Source: Auanema rhodensis
Lineage: Eukaryota > Nematoda > Chromadorea > Rhabditida > Rhabditidae
Assembly (NCBI GenBank): GCA_964057225.1
Contig: OZ059896.1
Span: 7,626,001 to 7,690,000, forward strand
Reading direction: 5' to 3'
DNA length: 64,000 nucleotides
The translations under genes and the position numbers were made by a program. Of this stretch, positions 13,606-24,262 are shown piece after piece; positions within the stretch are counted from its first letter, which is position 1, and every line of letters starts with the position of its first letter. Under the pieces are notes generated by a model. That model was not told the DNA's origin. It ran no database searches and was given only the letters and a program-made list of their open reading frames with translations.

Positions 13606-16278
13606 ATGTGGCGGAGAGGAAGCCAATATATACCTGCAGTAAAAACCAATTAAATAAAGTTCTTGCTTATTATTCAATTAAGGTAGCGAAAAGATTATCT
13701 TCTGCCTCTGCTGGCGCTAGACAACTTTATGTTCCTGAGACTAAAGTGACTACATTACCCAGTGGGTTCAGAGTTGCGACAGAAAATACAAATATTCAAA
13801 CAGCTACTGTAAGTTTAATGACAACATGTATTTAAATATGTAGTATAGGTAGGAGTTTGGATTGATGCTGGATCCCGTTATGAACAGGAATACAATAATG
13901 GTACTGCTCATTTTCTTGAACATATGGCATTCAAGGTGAGATAATTTAAAATGAAAGGGAAAGCGTTTTGGTTTGCAGGGAACGTCAAAAAGAACAAGAC
14001 ACGGGCTTGAATTAGAAGTTGAGAATATTGGTGCTCATCTAAATGCTTATACTTCGAGAGAACAAACAGTTTATTATGCAAAATGCTTCAAAAAAGATAT
14101 TGAACAATGTATGTGAGGAAAGAAATGAGACAATTTTCATTTGTATATTTTAGCCGTTGAAATTTTATCTGATATATTGTTGCATAGTGTCCTAGATGAT
14201 AGGGATATCGAAGCTGAACGTAGTGTTATTATTAGGGAAATGCGAGAAGTTGAGCAAAACTTGCAGGTTGAATTATCTCGATTTGGTTTTTTCAAATAAT
14301 TATTTTAGGAAGTAGTTTTTGATCATCTTCATACCGGTGCATTTTCTGGTAATCCTCTTTCAATGACAATTCTTGGGCCAGAAGAGAACATTAAGTAAAA
14401 CAAGTATTTAGTTTTGTCTTTAAAATTTTTATTTTAGTAAGATAAATAAGCGGGATCTACTGAATTATATATCTACTCATTATCGTTCTGGCCGCATGGT
14501 TTTAGCAGCAGCTGGTGGAATAGATCATGATGAGGTATTTTTGATTTTTTTACATTATTTTTACTTTTATTATTATTTTATGCTTTTTCGACTTCTATCA
14601 AATTACTTATTTTATTAGGCTGTACAACTGGCTGAGAAGTATTTTGGTAAATTACCTCTTGGTGATGCTTCTGCTAATTTCCAGCCAGCAGTCTTCACAC
14701 CATGTGAGGTTTGTTTGGTGGGAACGCTTACGTGTTTTACAATTATTTTTAGCTGAATTTCCCTGTAGACGGTATGGGATGCATATACGGTGCTCTTGTA
14801 GTTGAAGGTGTTTCCTGGACCCATGAAGACAATCTTACTCTTATGGTGGCGAACACGGTACGTAGATCAGAAGAGAACTCTATACCATATAGTTTTCAGC
14901 TCTTAGGCGAATTTGATCGAAGTCGTGGTTTTGGAATGACTGCTCCTTCCAGATTAGCTTTACGATTAGGAAGACATGCTGGAGTTCAATCGTTCCAAGC
15001 TTTTAATACTTGTTATAAGGTAATGATCTATCGTAAATATAATTTAAATCTTATTTCTGTTCTGTAGGACACTGGATTAATTGGTGTATATTTCGTTGCT
15101 GAAGAGGAGTCTTCAGAAGCTCTGGTTGATGCTATCACTGAAGAGTGGAAATGGTTGGCTAGTGGTGAGTAGCACAATTCGTGTTGTTCAATTCATATAT
15201 GTTCAATTTTAGCTGTTGATGCAGCAAGTGTTGAGAGAGGAAAGCGAACCCTTCTCACCAATTTATTGCTGATGTTAGATGGATCAACACCTATTTGTGA
15301 AGATATTGGAAGACAGCTGCTTTGTTACGGAAGAAGAATGCCGATCCCGGAATTGGAAGAGAGAATTAAGGTGATTCCTTTAAATACCTTTTGCTGTACA
15401 AGTTGCATAATGCTGAAAATAGACCACAGTTGCGCTAAAAATACACAGCATAAGGTTTTTGAAATATCAAATAGCAGTCGTGTGCACTTCTGGAGAATTG
15501 TGATGTGTTAATGTTTGTACTTAACCTTATCAACACCTTGCATATCGCAGCTTTTAAATACGTAAAATAATTAATCAATAGTGAACACAACTCGGTCACC
15601 CCGTATTACAACATTTCAACAACAGCGCACCTGTTTTCTTATACATGCATCAGATAGTAGAAATGAGCTCTATATCCTAGTTTGCTGAACATTACAACGT
15701 AGGATGGTTATATACAGATTGTCGCAATCCCTTCAATCACACAGTAACATTAAGAAAAACTTTGAAAATCGTTGAAAGTCATAGTAGATCTTTATTACTA
15801 AGAAGATAGCTAATGTTGATAAGGTTTTTAAGAGTGATATATGAAAAACATAAATTAGACAGCTGGAGTGAAGGAAAACAATATTTTTTCAGGCTATTAC
15901 TGTTGATACCGTTCGAGATGTCTGTTATAAACGATTTGTTGGTAGAAAAGTTGCAACTACCGTAGTAGGTGAGTTAAGAATGTATTAGCTGGTTGAACCA
16001 TCTTTTTTAAAAGTTTGTAAATTATATATATATATATATATACAAATCATATTGGGACTTGTCGAAATTTCACTCATATCTAATCTTGTTCCGAAGAACA
16101 ACTTTAGATTTTTCTTAGGTTTGACTCGTTTCCTTATACGATTGTATGAAAGATATGATTTTGTTGCGACTTTATCTTGAAATGATTCTATCATAGTAGT
16201 CAATAATCCAGAGTTATTCCAGGACACACTGGCCGATGGCTAACAAATGAAGATATAGAGAAGAAGCTGTTCAGCTGA
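13606..16278 (+). CDS. mppb-1: Mitochondrial processing peptidase, beta subunit
   Basis: Catalytic subunit of the matrix protease that removes mitochondrial presequences. Exons: 13606-13638, 13683-13808, 13849-13935, 13979-14108, 14154-14266, 14309-14394, 14438-14534, 14619-14708, 14753-14857, 14900-15019, 15068-15164, 15213-15370, 15893-15968, 16223-16278 (457 aa). The inverted zinc motif [11 protein letters not shown] is intact, preceded by [11 protein letters not shown] and followed by [16 protein letters not shown]. The start at 13606 gives [11 protein letters not shown] and a 44-bp intron, a good presequence; the open frame from 13608 has only a GTG. The 42 bp at 14858-14899 have no stop and keep the frame, but family alignment ([12 protein letters not shown] against VANT-LIGNWDRS) shows they are intron. 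The intron before 15893 is unusually long (522 bp). Confidence 0.95.
16024..16042. repeat. Short (TA)n microsatellite
   Basis: About nine TA units inside the twelfth intron of mppb-1. Confidence 0.8.
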
Positions 16279-16665
16279 AAATTGAAATAGAATGTAGGGA
16301 GGAGAGAGTGACAAAGTTGTGAAAGAATGAAAGGACTCGCAGCCGTTATGTGATGCTTGTTTCATTAACACTTCGTACATGTCATCAGCTTTTGTTGTTT
16401 TTTCTTTCGACCTTAACTCCTACCCTTGCATATGATGTATTATAGAGATTGTTATAATGTTATTGTTATATTTTATATGAATTAAATTTTCAATTCAATT
16501 ATGTCTTCTCAGAAGTTATTTTATTCTATTATTCTAGCTTATATTCATAATCCTATAGTATAGTTCTATGCCTGTCCTCCTTCGAGCGACGGGCGCCGGT
16601 TCGCGTCCCACCGGCCCAATAAGACCAACTTCACAGGTTTGTTTTAACGATGAAGATATGAGTAT
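16279..16665. other. Intergenic region upstream of the K2P channel gene
   Basis: Contains the mppb-1 3' flank and, at about 16575-16620, a short GC-rich block (gacgggcgccggttcgcg) that stands out in AT-rich DNA. It resembles a tRNA T-arm at first sight but has no tRNA fold. No exon seen. Confidence 0.5.
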
Positions 16666-19600
16666 ATGGCCCTGAAGGTTCAGGTTTCGAATGATACGTT
16701 GAGAGTTCCACCGGCTGCTAGTAGACGTGTTTCTCAACAATCTGTAACGAACAGTGTTCTCACTGGAACTACTGTTATTCCAGTAAGTTATTCACAATTT
16801 CTGTACTGTACATCTGAAATACTAATGTTTTAAGCTTACTAACATCCTTTTTGTTTCGTTCGTAATGCATAGTCGGATTGATATAACTGTTTTTTATACC
16901 CGTAACTGTCTATAATGTTTTTAATAGGGAGTTCGAAGAACTGTGTCTGGAGCTCCTGCTCCCCAAACATGGAAACAATGGATTCGTCTAGCTTATCGTC
17001 GCTATTATTTAAAAAATCTGCTTCCATTGGTTGTCATTATGTTTTATATGCTTCTTGGATCTTTAATATTCTATTGGCTAGAAGGTTCTTTCGATTCGAA
17101 CAAGAGGAAACTAGCTTACAGACAGTATCAGTAAGTTATATCAATTTTATTTTCATTGTGATTTTTCTCTTGATGCCATGAATAGCTTGAAGCTCAAGGC
17201 ATCATTGGTCCATCAAGAGTTGAAGTGGAATACACCGGAATTCAATGCTTGTCATACTTGTCTACAATGGTGACAACATCTTGAAGGTCCCACAGCGTCA
17301 TTATGCTATGATCCAGAAAATGCTGTAAAGATATCAGTTGGTTTTTGGAAGGATATTGAACATGTGCTTCGTTTTGTGGGTGGGGAAATGCGATATAGGA
17401 GTATGCCTAGCCTTTCTATTAACTGAAGTTGGACAGGTTGGGGTTGAATTAAGTTTGAATAAGGAAAGAAAAATTAGTGCTGTCATCTCTATGAACAGAA
17501 GCTGAAGCGCTTTGTTATATCAGAAGGAGAAAACAGCTGGTAGACACTTTTTCCTGATTTCTCTCTAATTCTTTCATATGATTCAAGATGAAAATAATGA
17601 TAACTTCTGTGCCCGCGACTATGGTTGCAATTTCTGAACATCTGGCTATATTATAACTTTGCAAAAAAAATTTGTATCGTGTGGTTTAACAATAGATATA
17701 TCAATATGTTTATATTACAATATATTATTAGTGTAAGTGTTTGTATAAGAAATTATACTGTTTATATCTATTTTAGTTGGTGTATTTTTGGAGTTTACGA
17801 AAGTTAATTTTCTAGTAGATTCTTCCAACCTCATAAAAAAACTTTTTTTCACACCACGACAACAGTATGACGTAAGGGAGAAGGTGTAATGAGATTTCAG
17901 CTTCTCAAAAAGCTTATAAATGATACGAAACGATAACGGTGTTCAAGTAATTAAATCGTGGACAGCTTGAAGGACTATATTTTGGAAATTCTATCTAAAA
18001 ATATAAATTATTAGCAAAACAGTGCAAGGAGAAAAGAGCTGAAAGACAGAAAAGTATTTTCAATTAAAATTTTTGTTACTCAATACTCGAAATTATGATT
18101 TTCAACATTTTCAGAAAAGAACGAGAGTTTTTCTATCGTAGAGTAGAAGAAATCGTTCAAGATCAAGCATTAACGACACGTGTTTCTCGAAAAAGAGCGA
18201 TTCTTGATGCTGTCACGTATTTTGAAAAGAACATCGGATTTTCGGTAAGTTTTATCTTTTATTATTTCAATCAAATGCAATAATCATAAATCATTTTACA
18301 GATTTCTCCACAGTCACCTTGGGATCTCATGACAGCTATGTACTATTCCGGTACACTGTTTACTACCATTGGTCAGTTTTTACTTGAAATTTTGAGAAAA
18401 AGGTTCTTCTTTGTAGGATATGGAGATATAGCATGTGTAACTACAGCTGGAAGAATTCTGACTGTCATTTACTCTTGCGTTGGAATACCATTAATGCTTA
18501 TTACCTTGAATGACTTAGGAAAATTTTTATACAATAATATCAATGGATGTGTGAAAGTAGTGCTTTACCATCGGGCTTTATGATAATTTTCATATTTTTT
18601 AGAAAATTGATTCTACTTATTTGGGAGTTGTACGCTTATGTAAAATTCCATTTCAGTCTCAAGCTCCAGATGCGGTAAATTTGATTAAAAAAATCTTTGA
18701 TAACCTCTATTTTCATTATAATATTTAGGTTGATATGATAGAACGAGGTGATGGATGTGCAGCTGATGTGTCATCTCTTGCTTCTGAAATAGGTTCTGAT
18801 CATGCAGACGATGATCTAGAGGACGAAGAGTTAGGTCGACAGGCGCCACGAATGAGTGTTAAAGTACCTTAATTGAAAAAGAAATTTTATGTTCAAAATG
18901 ATATTGTTTGAAGGTAGCTTTGGGAATTACAATCGGATGGATCTTTTTCTGTTCTTTCTTATTCCGTTTGTGGGAAGATTGGACTTATGGAGAAAGTTTA
19001 TACTTCATGTACATTTCTCTGTCAACTATTGGTCTTGGTGATATTTCTGTTGTACGAAGAGAGTACGTTTTCTTGAATAATTTTCAAAGAGGAAGAACAT
19101 TTATTTTAGTATGATGGTATTATGCTTCGCTTTTGTTATTGTTGGGTTGTCACTTGTCAGTATGTGCATTAATGTTGTTCAGGTATTCAATTTCTAGTAC
19201 AAACTTTTAAGATTTAATAAGAGTTTTAGGTTGCTTTAGAAGATTTCTATATCAATATGATGATGAAATTGATTATGGAATATCAAGAAAAAATGGCTGC
19301 AGGTATTCTACTACATACTTATTAGATTCTAAATATTAAAAAATATATAATAGGAGGAGATAGAATGGGTGCTTCTGTTGGAATGATGAAGATGTGGGGA
19401 AATAATAAGAAAGCCAAATACCTTATGCCCCTTTTAAGGTATTTACCTCTATTTCAAGCATATACTAAACTTTAGAATAAAAATAGAAATGTAATCAATA
19501 AAAGTATTTTGATCTTAAAAAAAAATAACTAAATTACTGATTTTGACATAAAACTTTATTTTTATTATGCAGTCTTCTTTCAAAACATATAGAAAATATA

Positions 19601-21320
19601 ATTAATAACGCTCTATAATATATTTTGGATTTGTTTTAGTAAAGAAAAGAAGAAAGTTGCTATGGAAAGAGTAGAAGTTGAAGCAAAAAGTCAAGGATTA
19701 GAAGTACCATCAATACTAACTGATTTGGATGATAAAACTGGTTCGCAAACATTTTCAATGGTTTTTCTGGTTTAATCTTTGGAATATTTTGTATAGGAAT
19801 GCCAAAACTCTTGTGTATTGAAGAAAAGGAAGACGAAAGTGCTTTGGAATTAGAAGCTATGGTTCAAAAACAAGTATATCTTTTAAAATTATGTTTTTAT
19901 ATACATTTTGTTTCATAGATTTTGGATGAAGAAGCCGCTTTAGAGCCAATATTTATGGCTCATGATTCTGAAACACAAACAGAAGCCATTTCCTCGTAAA
20001 AAGATTGTTGTGATAAAACGTTCATCTAATTAAGTATTTCAGTGCTGAGAAAATGGAACAAACTATGGACACGCCGATATCGGAGGAAGGAACTCAAACG
20101 GAATCAGAAGAAAAAACAGAAACTGGAGAAGTTGAAACACAAACTGAGACAATTCAAGCTTCAACCAGTAATGCTGAAATCCAAACAGTTAAAGCAGACA
20201 CGTCTGATGCTGATACTATCACTATATCGGAGCCAACAGTTGTATGTTCCTTTATTCGAACTATTTTTATATTTTTATATCATATATTCCTTTCATAATC
20301 CCTTAGACATCAAAAATCTATTGAGCTTGAGGGTGAATGAAAAAATTGTTTAAAAGCATCTGAACATGCTATGTCTAATTGAAAAGATAGAAATAGAATA
20401 TGTAATGAAATTTCTCTTTATCTAATACAGAGTTCATGAATTTTGTAATTAGACGTTCATCATTTAAAAAAAAATTTAAAAAGACGAAAGTTTCTAATTT
20501 TTCATATTTTTAGGAAGAATATAGTCAAACAGATGAACAACAGATTTGTGATCAAGAAGTACAAACGTATCTTGCTGAGTTATGTGATGCACAAACAGGT
20601 CTCACTTTTAATATTTATTAATTAAAATAAATATTTTAGGTATTGAGATTGAAACCAAGAGCATACGTATTCAAACACCTAGTCCACAAATTGAACAGAA
20701 AACTATTCAAACAGAAGATCTTGTACTAAACTTAATTATATATTAATATTGATTATATATATACTTTAGGAAGAAAGAAAGTCTCCTTCTAAAATGTCTG
20801 AAGCGAAGAAACGGCTGAGACGAGCATTTGCAAAGCCATCTAAACAACGCTCACTGGAACCTGCAATGAGTGATTGGAAGGTAATCTATTAGAAATATTT
20901 AGTATAACGATTTCAACAAAACCTCTCAATAATCAAGTAAAATAATAACAAAAGTTATTCCTGATCCTCTTGTTTTGCTCTGTTAATGAAAACCTGATTT
21001 CATTTTTTTTATAACCCAGATGATTCACATCATCAATAAGTCAAATCTGTAGACAAATGAATTATAATTCAAAACAATATATAGTTGCGTTTCAAATATC
21101 ATATAATGATCAGAAAATATATATTGAAGATATCATGGGATTTATGTCCAGATTAACAGAATACCAGGCTTTCAATGACGATTATCCTAACTTAAATATA
21201 CTAATTTAACTGATGAATATTATTATTTACATATATACAATTCTAAATTTTTCTTTTATTTTCATTTTATTTGGTTAATATAGGATTCTATAACATTTAT
21301 TGTTTTAGGAAGTTGTTGTT

Positions 21321-21351
<31 letters not shown>

Positions 21352-22614
21352 GAACATCCAATCAGGAAGAAGTAGAAGATGAAGGTTCAGTTGAATCTTT
21401 ACATTGGGATCCCGTAAGTATACATTTCGAAAATCAATCCTTTCACCTGAAATCGAAAGAATAGCAGTTTTAATGGTCTAAGAACTGTTTTTGTAATGCC
21501 AACGTCATGGTCTATTCCTTTTAATTGGTTATCAAAAAAGTACAGAAAGTGTATAGAATCGAGAGAGAAAAATACCGGTTATTTGTTTGTCGATTCTGTC
21601 CAGAAAAAAACAAGTTGAATTTCCTCATGTTTTTTAACAGATACTGCTAATTTTTTGATCTTTTTTTCACTTTAAAAGATTTTATATCGAATAGCAAATC
21701 ATTGTTGTTTCGATACAAATACTAAAATTATCTAGAAAAGATGCATTATTAAGACATAGCATAATAGAAATTAGTTCTAAATATAATAATATAATAATAG
21801 TTTGATGATATGTACGTAGATAAGAAAACAAGAATATAGTTTCTATGTACTGTTTTCTTGCTAATTTGCTTCAAAATATTTCTAAAAAGGACGAAAGTAC
21901 TAAATATAATACTTTTCTCCACTCAATAATTATTTATTTATTCTATAAAGTGATGTTCAAACATTATATTATATGAGATATATACCTTAATCAATAGAGA
22001 ATATACATATGTATATACTACTCATGACATTTTTTGAATAAAACAAGAATTTTAGAATGTTTTTATCACAAATTAAATGATAAATAAGCCAAAACAATAC
22101 TTCTTTTGATAAATATAGAAAAATATTTTGTTCAAGTAAATAATGAAAATAATATCTTGCAGGTTGATGGTATGCATGCAGAAAAACAGTTACCTGTATC
22201 ACGATTGAAGGATATGTTTGATAAGAATTTCCAGGATTCCAAGAAACGTTTCGAGTGAATTTTAGTTTCATTTTGTTTTCATTTATTTTGATTTTGATTT
22301 TGGATATTTCCTAAAGGAAATGTTTAATAGTTATATTGGTGCTTAGCTTGAAAAGCTGCTGTCCTTTGGTCCAGTTGATCGTTTCATGCCGATTTGGGTA
22401 GAGAACCGAAACAAGCGCTACTAACATGTCAAATATACTAGTCTTTCTTCTTTTCAATAACTTTTGTTTTTTCTAATTTATAATATTTTGTGGTTGTTGC
22501 TGCATGTGATCGGGTCCCCATTACCCTCTGTTGCTTTTCAGACATCGTGGACGTAAATACTCATCATTCAAGAAGAAACAAGAATGCTCACGTACACGTA
22601 AGAGCTCCGAATAA
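16666..22614 (+). CDS. TWK-family two-pore-domain potassium channel with long tail
   Basis: Twenty-one exons in phase give 749 aa; if the last donor (22255) is not used, a stop at 22256-22258 gives 726 aa. Exons: 16666-16782, 16928-17130, 18115-18244, 18302-18371, 18417-18556, 18603-18674, 18729-18863, 18914-19062, 19110-19182, 19230-19302, 19354-19438, 19640-19740, 19797-19873, 19919-19995, 20043-20241, 20514-20598, 20640-20722, 20770-20880, 21309-21413, 22163-22254, 22542-22614. Plan: M1 (LPLVVIMFYMLLGSLIFYW), pore 1 TTIGYGDI, M2, acidic loop, M3 (ITIGWIFFCSFLF), pore 2 STIGLGDI, M4. K2P channels set background potassium leak. The cytosolic tail of nearly 400 residues is acidic, has repeated QT motifs and a run of ten Glu, and ends in a Lys/Arg-rich segment in the long form. 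Which twk gene it matches is unclear. Confidence 0.92.
19973..20713 (+). other. Array of QT motifs in the K2P tail (LC8-like sites)
   Basis: Repeated QT cores occur at 19973 (SETQTEA), 20092 (EGTQTES), 20137 (VETQTET), 20179 (AEIQTVK), 20522 (EYSQTDE), 20559 (QEVQTYL), 20588 (DAQTG), 20669 (IRIQTPS) and 20705 (KTIQTED), counted on spliced exons. The TQT core flanked by acidic residues is the known anchor of dynein light chain LC8. Binding is inferred from the motif only. Confidence 0.5.
21321..21350 (+). repeat. Glu-coding GAA/GAG run
   Basis: Ten consecutive Glu codons at the start of the K2P exon at 21309, a short trinucleotide repeat within coding sequence. Confidence 0.85.
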
Positions 22615-24262
22615 GTCAAGAAAAAAGCTTTAAGCTTTTAAAATTTATCTGTAAAAATTGATATCATATCCCATTTTCAACTGATACCTCGATGTCTGTT
22701 GTTAACTTGTTTCTTATTCTGTTGTATTTGTGGCCCAAAATTCCGTTCGAAGCTCATTTAATTTCAATTAAAACAATTAATCCAAACTAATTTTGATAGA
22801 GATTTATTGTGATCAAGAACGTTTCCTACTTTTTCTCTTCATCATATTAGCCCTTCAAAGTATCAATCTCACAGTGATTAACTTATAATTTTTGAAAAAA
22901 AAGGTTGTCTGGTCTCATTCATCAAATTCTTTTCAATCAATTTATTCCCCATGTTTAGTTATAAATAACTTACTTACTTGCTTGAATGATGTTTAGTTTC
23001 CTGAGACGAAAAGAGAGTAAAGTATCCCAACACCAGTTAACCGTCTGTTATTCTGGTCTTCACTAGCACTCTGGAAATTCGTCATTTTTCTCCTCATTTT
23101 AACGCTTGCCCCCCTCTCTACCTGCCCCTCTACCCAGTCCGGCTCACAAATCTGCCTTCTGAAATAACCTGTCTGCTTATACATCTCAAACATGCCTAAA
23201 AGTAAACTTAATTTCAATTCAATATACATAGATTGCAGAGAAAAAATTATGTTCTCCTTGTGTATTTTATAGTCTATTTTTTGTTTTTATTTTCTTGTTT
23301 TTTTTCTCATTATCGGATTGCCATTTAATAAAAGAAAAACTGTCAATGTTCTCATTTTATTTCATTCAAACATACACCGTCAGCTATTCAAACATTCGTT
23401 CACTATTATTTCAAATACAAATGAATTCTGTCATTAAAATTGAGCTTTCATATACAATTTTTCGCCATGTTTTTCCTGTTAGCTTGATGTACAATGATGT
23501 TTTCAGCGTTGTAGGTAAAACCTTCGAGCGTTCATTTTGAATATTCATTTGATATAAGTTTGTCTTTCAATTTCTCCATAAATTTAGAACTTTACATATG
23601 TAGAATACAAAATATATCATAATTTTTATATGAATACAAATATAATTTATTTTTAAAATTGAGGTATAATAGCTGTAATGTTTAAGCATATTTAACATCT
23701 ATTCTTTTCAACAACTTATCCTTTTTACCTTAATAGGTTTAAAATGTTGAGAAAAATACCTTATTTACTGCTATGTCGTGATTTTACTTTGCTTTCGCTT
23801 CAAACATATTTTCGTTGATTTGCTCATGCGGGTATTAAAACCAAGAACGGAAAGCATTCCTCTCTTGAATGACTCCACAACAGTTCAATTCAAAAAAAAG
23901 AGAGAGAATGAAAGAAAAGAAAGAGCCGTTGGATAGAGTATCGAGTTTAAGAACCTCATCTAGATGCTAGTGAAAATGAGGAATTTGACGACGGGAGTTA
24001 CTCATGGAGCCATTCACACATCTTTTCGTTTCATCTTCTGCTCATTTTCTAACGTTTCTTACTTTATTTTATAAATTTAATTATTCTTTCGAATAACCCT
24101 TTCACTTATATCAGTCTTTTGTTAATTTTCAAAAGACAAACACATTGATAGAGGCACTAGTAGACCAATATAACTCCTCCCATTTTTGCCCCTCCCCTTT
24201 TGGCTCTCTTTTCGTCTGAAGAAGGTAAACGACTTGTATAGACAGATTGGTGCCGCTTGACA
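22615..24262. other. Intergenic region
   Basis: About 1.65 kb. Pyrimidine-rich blocks (around 23080-23160 and 24160-24220) and AT-rich sequence. Open frames on both strands match no family. No exon supported. Confidence 0.5.

Noticed and set aside
16570-16625. tRNA-like block with a GGTTCGCGTCCC T-arm look
   Set aside because: No matching acceptor stem, D-arm or anticodon arm can be drawn on either strand.
17131-18114. Possible extra exon in the long second intron of the K2P gene (around 17190-17320)
   Set aside because: Joining 17130 to 18115 gives a continuous, family-like M1-to-pore loop in phase; the intermediate sequence has stops and no matching phases.
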